Positions 1 to 8,065 of a stretch of DNA of 64,000 nt are shown piece by piece. The notes under the pieces were generated by a model that was not told the origin of the DNA, did no database searches, and saw nothing but the letters and a program-made list of their open reading frames with translations. The stretch is taken from NCBI RefSeq assembly GCF_900608595.1, contig NZ_UWYY01000003.1, positions 124,001 through 188,000 of the forward strand. Direction: 5' to 3'. Positions within the stretch are counted from its first letter, which is position 1, and each line of letters begins with the position of its first letter. The stretch is from Promicromonospora panici. Its GTDB lineage: Bacteria > Actinomycetota > Actinomycetes > Actinomycetales > Cellulomonadaceae. The translations under genes and the position numbers were made by a program.

Positions 1-429
1 GCCTCGGAATCGTGCCGCGTGCATCGCCAGAGCCCCGGCAGCCACAACATCGCTCGGATGAGAGAACGAGCTCAGGTGCCTTGACAACCGTGCGCCGTGC
101 ATCTCGAACAAGCGCATCGCTGCGCGCAGCCCCCTACCGTCGTGCTCTGCGACCAGCTGGTGGGCCAGCACGCCCGCCATCAACAGGCGTGGACGCCCGG
201 CGACCACGGATGCGGGCAGCGTCTCGAGCAATCCGAGGAGTTCGGAGCCGAAGCGGGCGGGCAACTCGAACCACCATTGATCCGCGAGGTCTTCAAGCAC
301 CTGCAGGTCGCCGAACGCGATTGCGTTCAAGACCTCGGAATCACGAGGCCCGTGAGCCTGGCCCCGGAAAGGGACGACGATCGGTCCGGTCAGGACGGAG
401 TGATACGCATCATTATCCAAGTCGCCCAT
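1..429 (-). CDS. LuxR-type regulator, N-terminal part (cut by window edge)
   Basis: Open frame of 143 codons from an ATG at 429 running off the left edge; the C-terminus, where a DNA-binding domain would lie, is not visible. The visible part is all-helical. It aligns with the N-terminus of the complete LuxR-type regulator at 10983-12611: DQWWFELPARF here matches DLLWYDLPTRF there, followed by a shared GRPRLL/RRPRLA and LAHQ stretch. That homology is the only basis for the call. The ATG is preceded by a weak GGGTAGAA; an out-of-frame ATG lies 4 nt upstream. It is probably a paralogue, and the HTH must be confirmed outside the window. Confidence 0.6.
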   Translation of the reverse strand, partial: MGDLDNDAYHSVLTGPIVVPFRGQAHGPRDSEVLNAIAFGDLQVLEDLADQWWFELPARFGSELLGLLETLPASVVAGRPRLLMAGVLAHQLVAEHDGRGLRAAMRLFEMHGARLSRHLSSFSHPSDVVAAGALAMHAARFRG

Positions 430-779
430 CCATTTCTACCCGGTCATCAACGATGACCATTACAAGCGCGGCGAAGCGAAACACCAACTCAGCTCATAAT
501 TTATGCCCAGCGGCCCGGCGATCGTCGAAAGTGGTACAACCTGTGGTGGGCAACACTTTTGCCGGTTGATCAGATTTAATCACACCGAATGTACGCCAGA
601 CAGCGCAGTACAACTATCACAGAACATCAGACGGAACAAAATAGTAGAACACGCCAATTGGAGCATGCGGACATTCCCGCACAATAGACACCGGCCTGGG
701 GCATTAAGTGAAAACGAACACGGGAATGCTTCGGTTTTGCGGCCGGGAAGTACGCTGCGTGCGACGCCGGCGCCGCCCG
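430..779. other. A+T-richer intergenic region
   Basis: About 350 bp with clearly lower G+C than the surroundings, including runs such as CATAATTTATG near 496 and CAAAATAGTAG near 640. Open frames on either strand here lack family resemblance and ribosome binding sites. It probably carries the promoter of the LuxR-type gene to its left; no operator was recognised. Confidence 0.5.
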
Positions 780-814
780 CCCTTCGCCCCACCAACTCGT
801 GGTGGGGCGAAGGG
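780..814 (-). terminator. Stem-loop terminator of the surface-protein gene
   Basis: Perfect 15-bp inverted repeat (780-794 and 800-814, starting CCCTTCGCCCC) with a 5-nt loop, 9 nt past the stop codon of the surface protein. It has no U-tract, which is common for actinobacterial terminators. Confidence 0.8.
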
Positions 815-823
815 CCGGTCGGT

Positions 824-3800
824 CTAGCTAGCGATGCGGCGGCGGCTGATGATCAGCGCCGTGGCGCCGAGCAGCACGAGCAGTGCTGCAAGGCCGGCAG
901 TCCACCCGATGGTGGCACCGGTGGAGGCCAACCCACCGCCGGGACGGTCGGGCTGGTCAGGAACCGGGACCGCGTCGTCCGGCACCGGGGTCAGCGGAAC
1001 CGTTGCGGTCGACGGGTCCGAGTTCGGCGGCGGCGTGTCCCCGGGCGGGGTGCCCGTGGCGGTCGCCGTGTTGGTGACCTGACCGGCGGCGACGTCTGCC
1101 TGCGTCAGGACATAGGTGGCCGTGCAGGTCACCTCCGCGCCGGGTGCGAGGGAGGCCACACCTTCCTCGGGGCACTCGATCGCGGACAGCTTCCCCGATC
1201 CGGAGAAGTCGGTGTCGTCGATCTCGATGTCGGCCAGAGTGACGTTGCCGGTGTTTGTCACCACGAACGAGTAGGTCACTTCCCGGCCGACCTCGTACTG
1301 CGCGTCCGTCACGTCGGCCGACTTCACGACCTCGATCCCGGGCTTCGGTTCGGCCGGGACCTCGACCGTCGACGGCGGGGACGTCGGCGGCGGCGTGTCC
1401 CCCGGCGGGGTACCCGTCGCCGTGGCCATGTTGGTCAGCTCACCGGCGTCGACGTCGGCCTGGGTGACCACGTAGGTAGCGGTGCACGTCACCGACGTCT
1501 GCGGCTCAAGCGCGCCTTCCGGGCAGGTCGGCACCGGAGCCGTTCCGGTGCCCGAGAACTCGGCCTCGTCCACCGTGACCTCGCTCAGCGGCACGTTGCC
1601 GGTGTTCGTCACCTCGAAGGAGTAGGTGACTTCCTGCCCGGCTGCGGTGATCTCCTGCGTGTCCGAGGTCTTGACCACCTCGATCGCCGGCAGCGGGGCA
1701 ACCGGGACCTCGACGGTCGACGGGGGCGAGGTCGGCGGCGGCGTGTCCCCCGGCGGGGTGCCCATGGCCGTCGCCGTGTTGGTCAGCTCAGTGGAGTAGA
1801 GGTCCGCCTGCGTGACCACATAAGTGGCGGTGCAGGTCACCGACTGCCCAGGCGCGAGGCTTGCGGCCTCGCCGGGGCACTCGACCGCCGAAAGCTCGCC
1901 GGACCCGGAGAACTCGGCCTCGTCCACGGCTACATCGCTCAGCGTGACGTTACCGGTGTTCGTCACCGCGAAGGAGTATGTGACCTCCTGACCGACCTCG
2001 GCGATCTCCTGCGTTTCCGTGGTCTTGACCACCTCGATCGCTGGCTCCGGGACGACCGGGACCTCGACCGTCGACGGCGGCGACGTCGGGGGCGGTGTGT
2101 CCCCCGGCGGGGTACCCGTGGCCGTCGCCGTGTTCGTCAGCTCACCGGCGTCGACGTCCGCCTGGGTGAGCGTGTAGGTGGCGGTACAGGTCAACGAGCC
2201 ACCTGGTGCCAGCACATCGGCGGGGCAGGTCGCGACCGGCACCTCGCCGGAGCCCGAGAACTCCGTCTCGTCGATCGTGACGTCGCTCAGCGGCACGTTG
2301 CCGGTGTTCGTCACCACGAAGGTGTATGCGATCTCCTGGCCGACCTCGTACGACTCCCCGCCCGACGGCGTCGCGGACTTCACGACCGTCAGGTCAGGAG
2401 CCGGCGCCTCGGTGGGCGTGCTGGTTTCCGAGGGCAGAGAGCTGATCGGGGTGTCCAGGCCGGTCGGGGTACCCGTGGCGGTCGCGGAGTTGTCGACGGA
2501 GCCCGCCTCGACGTCCTCGGCGGTGACGACGTACGGCGTGTCGGTCGTGCAGGTGACGGTCGCTCCCGGCTCGACCGAGGTTGCCGCACAGGTGACTGCA
2601 CCCACCTTCGGGTCGTCGATTGCGAGGTCGGCGATGGCGACGTCTCCGGTGTTGGTGACCTCGAAGGAGTACTCGATGGTGTCGCCGGTATCCGTCAGGC
2701 CGTTCTGGTTGACGTCGACAGGCTCGCCGGCGCTCTTGACGAGCTCCATGCTCGGGTCGCCGAACGTCACGGTGGAGCTGGCCGGGTAGTCCAGGCCGAC
2801 GGCGGACACGTTGTCAGGGCCGTTGGTGTAGCTGCCCGCCTGGTCCGAGGTCACGTTGACGGTGATCGTGCACGACGTCATCCCGGCGTCCAGGTTGCCG
2901 GTCGCCAGTACCTCCGTCGCACCTGCCGCGGCAGTCACATCGGTGGCCGGGCAGGTGGTCGCTGTGCCGGACGGGTCAGCGACCGTCAGGCCCTCCGGAA
3001 GGCTGTCGGTGAACGACCAGCCGTTCTTGGCAGCCAGATCGCTGGTGTTGGTGATCGTCAGGGTCAGGGTGGAGACACCACCCGTGGCGACCGAGACCGG
3101 GCTGAACTCCTTGTCCAGCTGCGGGGTCACGTCCAGCACCCGGATGTTGTCGTACGCGCCGTCGTTGCCGCTGCCGTCGCCGTTCTCGTTGCGCAGCACG
3201 ATGCCGAACGAACCGCCGGTGACGAGGGTCGAACCGTCAGCAGGGAACCGTCCGCCCACGACGACGCGCGGCGTGCCGTCCTGAGCAGGGGACGTGTACT
3301 CCGCTCCGCGCGGGTCGGTACAGGGGTCGATCGCGGTTTCGGACACCGGGATCTCCTCGCCGGCGCCGTTGACGAGGTAGAAGCGGAGTTCCGGGTGGGT
3401 CGCGAAGCAGTTCTGCGCGACGGCGTCGACGGAGAACGTCACGAACCTGCCGGCGGTGGACAGAGTCAGTGGCTCGGCCGTGCGGAACTGGACCTCGTTG
3501 CCCGCGGTACCGCCCGAGGTGTACGACGACGCCGCGGCATTGCTCGCCGGGTCAGTGCCGTTGATGGTGCCCAGCGTGTGGGGCAGGGCCGTCAGCGAGG
3601 TGTAAATGCCGGTGCCCGCCACCTCACCAAACGTGCCGTTGCAGTCGCCCGCCACGCGCGGGCTGGTCTGGTTGATGATGAAGCCGTTGCAGGCGTTGCG
3701 GTCCACCCAGAACGGGTCGGCCGTGTAGGTGGTGCCGGAGGCGCCGGTGTACTCGGTGAGCAGCACGTTCGAGTTGAGCGGCCGGTTCTCGAAGTCCTCG

Positions 3801-4000
3801 ACGAACAGGACCTGCGGTTCGCCCGGCACACCCGGGTTGCCCGGGGCCGCGGCTGCACTCGGCGAGGTTGAGGTCAGTGCCGTGGCAACCAAGCCGGCTC
3901 CGAGCAGGCTCAGCGTCATCAGCAGCGCCGAACCACGTCTGAGTCGACGTAGCGAGAACCTGCCGTGGGTCGTCTTCATCGGTGACCTTCGTACGCGCAT
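824..4000 (-). CDS. Secreted cell-wall-anchored protein with DUF11-like repeats
   Basis: Predicted 1,058-residue exported protein. The ATG at 4000 has GAGGGG 8-9 nt upstream; an internal ATG at 3979 with AAGG is the alternative. Residues 1 to about 50 are a long signal peptide (twin Arg, hydrophobic core, ending PSAAAAP). A unique N-terminal domain of about 270 residues follows, containing several Cys and resembling secreted lectin-like sandwich domains. Next come DUF11/DUF7507-like beta-sandwich modules of about 117 residues, each with a YSF/TNTGN core, a CP pair, a TCTATY strand and a Pro-rich linker PGDTPPPTSPPS. The C-terminus has a LASTG motif, a hydrophobic helix and RRR, which is the layout of a class E (LAxTG) sortase substrate. 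No sortase gene is visible nearby. It is probably an adhesin or stalk protein; the ligand is unknown. Confidence 0.85.
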   Translation of the reverse strand: MRVRRSPMKTTHGRFSLRRLRRGSALLMTLSLLGAGLVATALTSTSPSAAAAPGNPGVPGEPQVLFVEDFENRPLNSNVLLTEYTGASGTTYTADPFWVDRNACNGFIINQTSPRVAGDCNGTFGEVAGTGIYTSLTALPHTLGTINGTDPASNAAASSYTSGGTAGNEVQFRTAEPLTLSTAGRFVTFSVDAVAQNCFATHPELRFYLVNGAGEEIPVSETAIDPCTDPRGAEYTSPAQDGTPRVVVGGRFPADGSTLVTGGSFGIVLRNENGDGSGNDGAYDNIRVLDVTPQLDKEFSPVSVATGGVSTLTLTITNTSDLAAKNGWSFTDSLPEGLTVADPSGTATTCPATDVTAAAGATEVLATGNLDAGMTSCTITVNVTSDQAGSYTNGPDNVSAVGLDYPASSTVTFGDPSMELVKSAGEPVDVNQNGLTDTGDTIEYSFEVTNTGDVAIADLAIDDPKVGAVTCAATSVEPGATVTCTTDTPYVVTAEDVEAGSVDNSATATGTPTGLDTPISSLPSETSTPTEAPAPDLTVVKSATPSGGESYEVGQEIAYTFVVTNTGNVPLSDVTIDETEFSGSGEVPVATCPADVLAPGGSLTCTATYTLTQADVDAGELTNTATATGTPPGDTPPPTSPPSTVEVPVVPEPAIEVVKTTETQEIAEVGQEVTYSFAVTNTGNVTLSDVAVDEAEFSGSGELSAVECPGEAASLAPGQSVTCTATYVVTQADLYSTELTNTATAMGTPPGDTPPPTSPPSTVEVPVAPLPAIEVVKTSDTQEITAAGQEVTYSFEVTNTGNVPLSEVTVDEAEFSGTGTAPVPTCPEGALEPQTSVTCTATYVVTQADVDAGELTNMATATGTPPGDTPPPTSPPSTVEVPAEPKPGIEVVKSADVTDAQYEVGREVTYSFVVTNTGNVTLADIEIDDTDFSGSGKLSAIECPEEGVASLAPGAEVTCTATYVLTQADVAAGQVTNTATATGTPPGDTPPPNSDPSTATVPLTPVPDDAVPVPDQPDRPGGGLASTGATIGWTAGLAALLVLLGATALIISRRRIAS
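988..2397 (-). repeat. Tandem DUF11-module DNA repeats
   Basis: Four consecutive modules of about 350 bp inside the surface-protein gene. The linker-coding segment GGCGTGTCCCCCGGCGGGG recurs almost unchanged near 1035, 1393, 1741 and 2097, and the TNTGN-coding segments recur at the same period. High DNA identity suggests recent expansion or gene conversion. Confidence 0.8.
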
Positions 4001-4916
4001 TCGCTGTTCCCCTCGCTCGCGGACCGAACGATCCGCATCCAATACGCCGTGATCAATGCCATCCGCTCCGCGCCAGAGCGCCAGTCAGAAGTGCCAAAAT
4101 CACCAACCGAATCACCAATCTGGGGCCGTTTTTCACCCGCATCAGGTATCGGTGTCCGCTCGGGAACAACGACTGTCTCCGCGTTCCCGAACCCCTGCCA
4201 GGGCGCCGACGTCGAGAGACACTCCGTGACGGCTCGGCGGGTACCGCTTCAACCACGGACGGCACGGTGCCAGCACACACACGTGATCGATGCGCTCATC
4301 GCGCTTCCTCGGCAAACCCACGGATCAGGCCCGGCGCGCTACAGCGCAGTTGTTGAGCACATCGGCGAATCTGCGGTGTGCTAGCCACCACAAGTCCCTC
4401 TCCACACAGGCCTTACCCGGGCGCAACGTCACACCCGCTGGGAACGCCGCTTTGTTGGCCCGTGCTCGTCCTTGCACCAGCCTGGAGAACCCGCGCGCCG
4501 CGTGCCTTAGCCCGACTCGTGATACGGCTTAACAGCCGTGCGGGAATTGCTTGCTCATCATCGACTAATTCAGATCACGCCCAGTCCGTGCCATGGAGCA
4601 ACGCACCGATAGAGAGGCGACGCGTGCCCTCGGAACCGCGCCTGCGGGGGTCTGACCGGGTGACATCAAGCCGGAGCCGTGGCACTTTCGAGTTCTTCGT
4701 GGCGGGTCCGGTCCTCAACCGTGCGATGTGGCCGTCCAAGCCAACCTCGAAGCCGACGCCCAACGACCCCGGCACCAAACCTGGCGACCCCCACGACCAG
4801 TCCTACTCCGTCACGGATCCCGTTGCCGTCGGGACCCGGTCAAGAGTCCTCGGTCTGCGGGTGTTTCCATCGGCGCCTGAGCGATCCCACCGTTGCCTCT
4901 CGGGCGGCGTCCTTGG
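4001..4916. other. Gene-poor region
   Basis: About 900 bp between the surface protein and fabG. Open frames exist on both strands but show no family motif and no convincing ribosome binding site. The right end of the region (4001-4200) must hold the surface-protein promoter. The rest may be eroded coding sequence; I cannot assign it. Confidence 0.45.
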
Positions 4917-5624
4917 TCAATGCCCCATTCCCGCGCCGCCATCGACTGGAATGACAGCCCCAGTGACGAACGACGCGGAGTCGCTGGCCAGCCACAGTGC
5001 AGCCCCCGCCACGTCATCGACCGTTCCGAGTCGCCCGACTGGGGTCGCGCGCTGGTAGGCGTCGACTGTCGCTGGGCTGAGGCTCGATGTCATGTCGGTT
5101 GCTATCAGGGTTGGCGAGATGACGTTGGCCGTGATGCCTCGGGGTGCAAGCTCACGGGTGAGTGAGCGCGCCAGCCCCACAAGCCCGGCCTTCGAGCTGG
5201 CATAGTTCACCTGCCCGGCTGCACCGGCGAGAGCGTTGATGCTGGAGATCAGGATGATGCGTCCGAACCTGCGGCGCATCATTCCCCGAGAGGCGCGTTT
5301 GACGACTCGATAGGACCCATTGAGGTTGATGTTGATGACGTCGGCGAAGTCTTCGTCGGACATCTGTGCGATCGGCCCGTCACGGGTGATCCCTGCGTTC
5401 GATACCAGAACTTCGACACCTCCCAGCTGTGCCTCTACCACACTGAACGCCTGGTCGATTGAGCCACTCTCGGCCATGTCCGCGCGCACAGCCAGCGCAC
5501 CATCCGGGCCGTTCCCGTTCCGGGAGATGACCGCCACACGGTGCCCGTCGCGCAGGAAGGCTTCTGCGATGCCGCGGCCGATGCCGCGATTGCCGCCCGT
5601 GACCAGCACGGTTCGTGGCTTCAT
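4917..5624 (-). CDS. fabG: 3-oxoacyl-ACP reductase-like SDR
   Basis: A 235-residue classical short-chain dehydrogenase. It has the NAD(P) motif TGGNRGIG at residues 9-16, NAG at about 84-86, a catalytic Ser in ISSIN, YASSK for Tyr/Lys, and a C-terminal PVDGGAGMGH like mycobacterial MabA/FabG1. The FabG reaction is NADPH reduction of 3-oxoacyl-ACP to 3-hydroxyacyl-ACP. The ATG at 5624 has AAAGGGG about 8 nt upstream. It is the last gene of the acyl cluster but is separated from the preceding SDR by 113 bp with two palindromes, so it may have its own promoter. The position beside FabH- and FabD-like genes supports an acyl-thioester substrate; another carbonyl substrate is possible. Confidence 0.85.
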   Translation of the reverse strand: MKPRTVLVTGGNRGIGRGIAEAFLRDGHRVAVISRNGNGPDGALAVRADMAESGSIDQAFSVVEAQLGGVEVLVSNAGITRDGPIAQMSDEDFADVININLNGSYRVVKRASRGMMRRRFGRIILISSINALAGAAGQVNYASSKAGLVGLARSLTRELAPRGITANVISPTLIATDMTSSLSPATVDAYQRATPVGRLGTVDDVAGAALWLASDSASFVTGAVIPVDGGAGMGH

Positions 5625-5681
5625 GATTTGGCCCCTTTGAGTGTCGATAAGAGAGACTGCAAGCTTTTCGAGCCCAGGGCG

Positions 5682-5723
5682 CGAACGTACGTTCGGCCGC
5701 TAATATTTGTCAGCGGCCGAACG
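5682..5723. promoter_or_regulatory. Overlapping palindromes before fabG
   Basis: CGAACGTACGTTCG at 5682-5695 is a perfect 14-bp palindrome. It overlaps a second perfect inverted repeat with 12-bp arms (CGTTCGGCCGCT, 5690-5701; mate 5712-5723) around a 10-nt A+T-rich loop. The first looks like a TetR-type operator; the second could be a terminator for the upstream SDR gene, whose stop is 15 nt away. Position suits a switch controlling fabG. Confidence 0.55.
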
Positions 5724-5737
5724 CCGGAGACGCGTCG

Positions 5738-6565
5738 TCAGGCGATGACGCGCCCCATGCTTCTCAGGTCGAGCAAGGTCGGGCCGCCGACATAGGCGGT
5801 CATCCCACCGTCGGCAACGAGCGTTGTGCCCGTGACGAATTCCGACGCTGCGCTGGCGAGGAACAACGCCGGTCCCACCACGTCGCTGGTGTCTCCCCAC
5901 CGGTTGGCCGGAACGGCGTGCAGCAGCCCGCCGGCGACGTCCGGGTTGCTCACGACTGTCTCGGTCAGCTTCGTGTCGATCCAGCCCGGCGCGATCGCAT
6001 TGACGCGTACACCGGCGCCAGCCCATTCGGCACCGAGGGAACTCGTGAGCGACACGATGGCTGCTTTGGTCATGGCGTAGTGCGAGAGCATCGGCACACC
6101 GGACACCCCGGCGACCGACGCCATGTTGACCACGGCACCGGACCCGCGCGCCGTCATGTGCTGACCGGCCGCCCGGCAGAAATAGAGCATCGACTTGATG
6201 TTGGTGTCGATGGCCGTCTCCCAGTCGCTCAGCTCCAGGTCCAGGAACGGCCCCAAGGCGCCGATGCTGCCCGCGTTGTTCACGAGGATGTCGAGCTGGC
6301 CGAATTCCTCGATCACTGTCTCGACTGCCCTGTCGTCCTGGTCTCGATCGGACACGTCGCAGGTCAGCACAAGGCTTCTGCGTCCGAGCTCGTCGATCCG
6401 CTTGGCGAGCTCTCGCAGGTCGTCGGTGCCGCGGGCAAGGACCGCGACGTCGGCGCCGGCTTGGGCGTAGGCCAGGGCGACCGCGCGCCCGATTCCTCGC
6501 GAAGCGCCAGTGACCAGCGCCGTCTTGCCGCTGAGGTCGTAGACCGAAGGGTTTTCCATCGTCAT
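5738..6565 (-). CDS. Short-chain dehydrogenase/reductase
   Basis: 275 residues. The cofactor motif is TGASRGIG (residues 19-26), with NNAG near 97, Ser in NMASVAG, YAMTK as the catalytic Tyr/Lys, and a PGWIDT segment. The fold matches FabG/glucose-dehydrogenase-like SDRs; the substrate is not predictable. The start is ATG 6565 or the second ATG at 6559, after a weak GAGAG. Its first 70 or so bases are present a second time upstream of the neighbouring FAD gene (7973-8045), so this locus once carried another copy of the gene. The context with ketosynthase and acyltransferase suggests reduction or oxidation of an acyl intermediate. Confidence 0.8.
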   Translation of the reverse strand: MTMENPSVYDLSGKTALVTGASRGIGRAVALAYAQAGADVAVLARGTDDLRELAKRIDELGRRSLVLTCDVSDRDQDDRAVETVIEEFGQLDILVNNAGSIGALGPFLDLELSDWETAIDTNIKSMLYFCRAAGQHMTARGSGAVVNMASVAGVSGVPMLSHYAMTKAAIVSLTSSLGAEWAGAGVRVNAIAPGWIDTKLTETVVSNPDVAGGLLHAVPANRWGDTSDVVGPALFLASAASEFVTGTTLVADGGMTAYVGGPTLLDLRSMGRVIA

Positions 6566-6582
6566 TCCATTCTCTCAAGTGA
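6511..6582. repeat. Direct repeat copy A (5' end of SDR gene)
   Basis: Covers the first codons and ribosome-binding region of the SDR gene and matches 7973-8045 at most positions, including an uninterrupted TCCATCGTCATTCCATTCTC in both. Confidence 0.85.
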
Positions 6583-6635
6583 GCGCTCGGCGGTTTCCGG
6601 TGTTGGTAGGGCGCCCATGCGTGTGGGCACCCTGG

Positions 6636-7949
6636 CTATTGCGTGGGGGCGTTGCCGATCCGGCGGGCGATCCGGGCTGACTGGGCCACAGCAGATGCGA
6701 GGAAGTTCGCTGTGCTGTAGCGGACGGTGGTCGTCGGACCTACGGCCCACACCCGTTCTGGCTGTGTTCTGCCAGGAAGCTGTACCTGGAGAGACTCGGT
6801 CAGCGTGGTCCATGGCGCTGCCCCGGCCGGAGCGCTGCCCAGGTACATCGCGTCGGATGTGCACGTGATGGGATAGCGGTCGTTCCCTGCGGCTACCACG
6901 ATCAAGTCGTGCTGCTGGGGGGCGACGTGAGTCCACCGAACCAGGCGGACTGCTCGATCATTGATCGCGTTCCGCAAGCGATGCGCGGTGGTGAGCATGA
7001 TCGACGTCAGGTAGCGCCAGGCGAACCGTGGATTGCCGGTGGACTGCGGTGCGTGCCGCGAGAGGTGCAGCGCTACCGCGACGAGCGCATCCTGCCAGGG
7101 AATGTCCCCGGACTCGGCCAGAGTGATCTCCTCTCCCAGGCGATCGATCGGGTCGCGCACGGCCGAGAGCATCGTCGTCAGGGGCCGGTGACCGTGAGCC
7201 TGCACGAACCGGTCGAGCGTCGCCTCGAGGTCGAACGTGGGCGCCCGGGGGTCCAGCGTGAGACCTTGCTCGTTGAGCAACGTTCGCGTTCGGACCGCAG
7301 GCAGGAGGCCGGCGCGCGAGCTCATCGTGACCCGGGCGCCGCTGTCGGCCAGCACCAGTGCCGCGTCGATCGCGGACTGTCCGGTACCCACGACGAGCGC
7401 TTCACGTACGCGAGCGCTGCGCAGCCGACCTGTCGGATACGGCCCGATACCCGTGATGCCGGTCACGTCCCGGCGTGGGCCCGCGCCCATCGCCAGGACC
7501 ACATCGGTCGCGTCGATCAGTCGACCGCTACCTAGTCGCAGTACATACGTGCCTCCGCGGCGCGCGATAGATCGCACCGTGTCGACGATGCGCGCAGCGG
7601 CAACGCCGCGCGCTCGTGTTCGGCGCACGTGATGCGCCAGCCTTTGATCGGCGTACCGTCCCACGATATGTCTGGGCACGGAGTGCGGGTCCTGGTGGTG
7701 GTCGAGATAGGACAGGAAGTCTGTCGGATCGGCCGCGACGATGGAACCGATGTGCCCTGACGTGTTGGCGATTACCAAGTCTTCCGGGTCGTAGAACACC
7801 GAGGGGTACCGCGAATCGTGGGGATCGATGACCGTGATCCCGGCTCCCTCGTTGAGGGTCGCGAGCAACTGTACGACCATCGCGATCCCGGTCACTCGAC
7901 CACCTACGACCACGACATGCTGGCGGCCTTTCTGAACAGCCTCTGTCAT
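6636..7949 (-). CDS. FAD/NAD(P)-binding oxidoreductase
   Basis: 437 residues from the ATG at 7949, chosen because GGAGG lies 9 nt upstream; an ATG at 7955 is too close to it. Two dinucleotide-binding folds are visible: an N-terminal strand VVVVGGRVTG (residues about 11-20), where the usual GxGxxG is altered to GGRVTG, and a second strand VVGTGQSAIDAA near residue 195. This is the layout of NAD(P)H-dependent flavoprotein monooxygenases and related FAD/NAD(P)-binding proteins, ending with a third GPTTTVRYS strand. The upstream leader is a fossil SDR gene start. It is likely an acyl- or small-molecule oxygenase in the cluster, but this is inference. Confidence 0.7.
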   Translation of the reverse strand: MTEAVQKGRQHVVVVGGRVTGIAMVVQLLATLNEGAGITVIDPHDSRYPSVFYDPEDLVIANTSGHIGSIVAADPTDFLSYLDHHQDPHSVPRHIVGRYADQRLAHHVRRTRARGVAAARIVDTVRSIARRGGTYVLRLGSGRLIDATDVVLAMGAGPRRDVTGITGIGPYPTGRLRSARVREALVVGTGQSAIDAALVLADSGARVTMSSRAGLLPAVRTRTLLNEQGLTLDPRAPTFDLEATLDRFVQAHGHRPLTTMLSAVRDPIDRLGEEITLAESGDIPWQDALVAVALHLSRHAPQSTGNPRFAWRYLTSIMLTTAHRLRNAINDRAVRLVRWTHVAPQQHDLIVVAAGNDRYPITCTSDAMYLGSAPAGAAPWTTLTESLQVQLPGRTQPERVWAVGPTTTVRYSTANFLASAVAQSARIARRIGNAPTQ

Positions 7950-7972
7950 GGACATCGACCTCCATTCCCGGT

Positions 7973-8045
7973 TGACCAGCACTGTCTTGCCAGTGAGGTC
8001 ATACGAGGAAGGGTTCTCCATCGTCATTCCATTCTCTCGAGGTGA
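7973..8045. repeat. Direct repeat copy B (fossil SDR start)
   Basis: Second copy of the SDR 5' end, now stranded between the CMD-like gene and the FAD gene. Translated it gives MTMENPSSYDLTGKTVLV, nearly the SDR N-terminus, and then loses the reading into TGASRG. Confidence 0.85.
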
Positions 8046-8065
8046 ACGAGCTCCACTGGGAACGA

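Noticed and set aside
580..795. 71-codon minus frame upstream of the terminator
   Set aside because: Overlaps the stem-loop, lacks a ribosome binding site and any recognisable fold.
988..2397. Possible CRISPR array because of regularly spaced repeats
   Set aside because: Period about 350 bp, in-frame with protein modules; no short repeats with unique spacers and no cas genes.
503..3871. Very long plus-strand frame opposite the surface protein
   Set aside because: Arg/Gly-rich antisense shadow of the repeat gene, without start signal or family likeness.
4053..4280. 75-codon frame with a hydrophobic stretch upstream of the surface protein
   Set aside because: Covers the expected promoter, no ribosome binding site, Arg-rich N-terminus; coding not supported.
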